Made by a program: the position numbers and the translations under genes. Shown piece by piece: positions 6,750 through 7,089 of a stretch of 7,089 nt of DNA; within the stretch, counting starts at the first letter, position 1; each line of letters starts with the position of its first letter. The DNA is from Clostridiales bacterium (GTDB lineage: Bacteria > Bacillota > Clostridia > Oscillospirales > Acutalibacteraceae). Location: NCBI GenBank assembly GCA_012511485.1, contig JAAZFZ010000173.1:1-7089 (forward strand). The letters run 5' to 3'. The notes beneath the pieces were generated by a model. The model saw only the letters and a list, made by a program, of their open reading frames with translations. It was not told the DNA's origin and ran no database searches.

Positions 6750-6773
6750 ATGGCATTATTTTCTGCTGCTGAT

Positions 6774-6802
6774 ATTCTATCACTCACATTTTTTTCTGTC
6801 AA
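6774..6802 (-). promoter_or_regulatory. Promoter of rmlB
   Basis: On the minus strand a perfect -35 TTGACA (6802-6797) and a -10 TAGAAT (6779-6774) are separated by 17 bases, with a TGA extension before the -10 that fits an extended -10 motif. Transcription should start near 6767, about 30 bases before the TTG start of rmlB. Confidence 0.82.
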
Positions 6803-6842
6803 GGAATCTACAGAAGCTTGTACTGAAATTTAAAAAAAGGTA

Positions 6843-6871
6843 TTGATTTTAGGCGTACCTTAATATTTAAT
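6843..6871 (+). promoter_or_regulatory. Candidate promoter of the tRNA-Leu region
   Basis: TTGATT (6843-6848) and TTTAAT (6866-6871) are separated by 17 bases and end 15 bases before the tRNA-Leu-like sequence at 6887, a normal tRNA promoter position. It would drive the half-copy and, by read-through, the second copy at 7075, for which I see no good promoter. A weak hairpin (AAGGTA 6837-6842 with TACCTT 6856-6861) overlaps the -35. Confidence 0.45.
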
Positions 6872-6886
6872 TATGAAGCCAAATGT

Positions 6887-6929
6887 GCCGGTGTGATGGA
6901 ATTGGCAGACGTGATGGACTAAAAATCCA
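6887..6929 (+). pseudogene. 5' half of a tRNA-Leu, apparently truncated
   Basis: The first 43 bases match a class II tRNA-Leu: acceptor 5' strand GCCGGTG (6887-6893), a D arm with the typical GGAATTGGCAGAC stretch (6898-6910), and a TGGA/TCCA anticodon stem. The loop is CTAAAAA, so the formal anticodon would be AAA, which is not a leucine anticodon; the common Leu loop is CTTAAAA or CTCAAAA. After 6929 I find no T arm with a TTC-A/G loop and no CACCGGC to close the acceptor stem. A loose 90-base reading ending at 6976 pairs only five acceptor bases. It is most likely a partial or degenerate copy. A highly unusual tRNA-like RNA remains possible. Confidence 0.6.
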
Positions 6930-7009
6930 CTTCGTGAATTATTGTCCGGTGCTTGAAAACCCATTCTGTATTCGGCTTTGACAAGTTAATATTTCAAATC
7001 GTTTTTAAT

Positions 7010-7063
7010 TTACCTCCTGCATTTACCTCCAACCTCCAAGTTATCGATAAATGCAAGGTAATT
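7010..7063. repeat. Inverted repeat with three ACCTCC motifs
   Basis: TTACCT (7010-7015) plus TGCATTTA (7018-7025) pair with TAAATGCA (7048-7055) plus AGGTAA (7056-7061), leaving a two-base CC bulge; the 14-pair stem has a 22-base loop. ACCTCC occurs three times (7012-7017, 7025-7030, 7032-7037). The loop's right side overlaps a perfect 10-base palindrome, TTATCGATAA (7041-7050). It lies between the two tRNA-Leu copies and its function is unknown. Confidence 0.6.
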
Positions 7064-7074
7064 GAAATAGATTT

Positions 7075-7089
7075 GCCGGTGTGATGGAA
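7075..7089 (+). tRNA. Start of a second tRNA-Leu copy, cut by the window edge
   Basis: GCCGGTGTGATGGAA repeats the first 15 bases of the tRNA-Leu-like sequence at 6887 exactly; with the preceding T the identity is 16 bases. The acceptor 5' strand and start of the D arm are what tRNA-Leu should have here. Only the first 15 bases are present, so the anticodon and integrity cannot be judged. Confidence 0.6.

Noticed and set aside
6837..6861. Hairpin AAGGTA/TACCTT as a regulatory element
   Set aside because: It has only six pairs with a 13-base loop in AT-rich DNA, easily expected by chance.
6887..6976. Complete 90-base functional tRNA-Leu
   Set aside because: Only about five acceptor pairs can form with 6970-6976, the would-be T stem does not pair, and the T-loop consensus is absent.
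6978..6983. TTGACA as -35 of a promoter for the second tRNA-Leu copy
   Set aside because: No -10-like hexamer lies 16-18 bases downstream; the nearest, TTTAAT at 7004, has a 20-base spacer.
1..7089. CRISPR array, insertion sequence, phage or defence genes
   Set aside because: There are no regularly spaced repeats, no transposase or integrase frames and no terminal inverted repeats; all long frames are explained by transporter, acetyltransferase and sugar dehydratase genes.

Overview
The window looks like chromosomal DNA of a low-to-moderate GC Gram-positive anaerobe, probably a Clostridia/Oscillospirales-type Firmicute. The basis is strong AGGAGG-type ribosome binding sites, sigma-A-like promoters with 17-base spacers, TTG start codons, a lipoprotein solute-binding protein, and tRNA and protein sequences of Firmicute type. 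The taxonomic call is inference. No phage, transposase, CRISPR or toxin gene is visible.

Layout. Positions 1-465 hold no protein gene. They contain a plus-strand terminator from a gene outside the window (7-38), a minus-strand tRNA-Pro(GGG) (198-273) with its own promoter and terminator, and the promoter and leader of the pot operon. Positions 466-4356 are a tightly packed polyamine (spermidine/putrescine) ABC importer operon in the order potA-potB-potC-potD. Its genes overlap by 4, 4 and 1 bases, which suggests translational coupling. About 98 bases later comes a GNAT acetyltransferase of the Eis type (4455-5615). A strong GC hairpin (5688-5710) separates it from a convergent rmlB/rfbB (dTDP-glucose 4,6-dehydratase, 5717-6736, minus strand). 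The right edge carries an apparent 5' half of a tRNA-Leu (6887 to about 6929), an odd inverted repeat with three ACCTCC motifs, and the first 15 bases of a second tRNA-Leu copy at 7075-7089.

How the genes work together. PotD, a surface lipoprotein, should capture a polyamine. PotB and PotC form the membrane channel and PotA supplies ATP hydrolysis. The Eis-like N-acetyltransferase downstream could modify amines, including imported polyamines, but this is only a contextual hypothesis. RmlB belongs to dTDP-sugar (for example dTDP-L-rhamnose) synthesis and is functionally separate, with its own promoter and terminator.

Corrections to simple ORF calls. potD most likely starts at the ATG at 3232. 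The acetyltransferase most likely starts at the second ATG (4455). rmlB most likely starts at a TTG (6736); the longer reading begins inside a perfect -35 box.

The window is mostly well-known biology. The parts most worth a second look are regulatory and structural: a palindrome exactly filling the spacer of the pot promoter, a perfect 13-base inverted repeat bracketing the acetyltransferase promoter and ribosome binding site, and the tRNA-Leu half-copy region.
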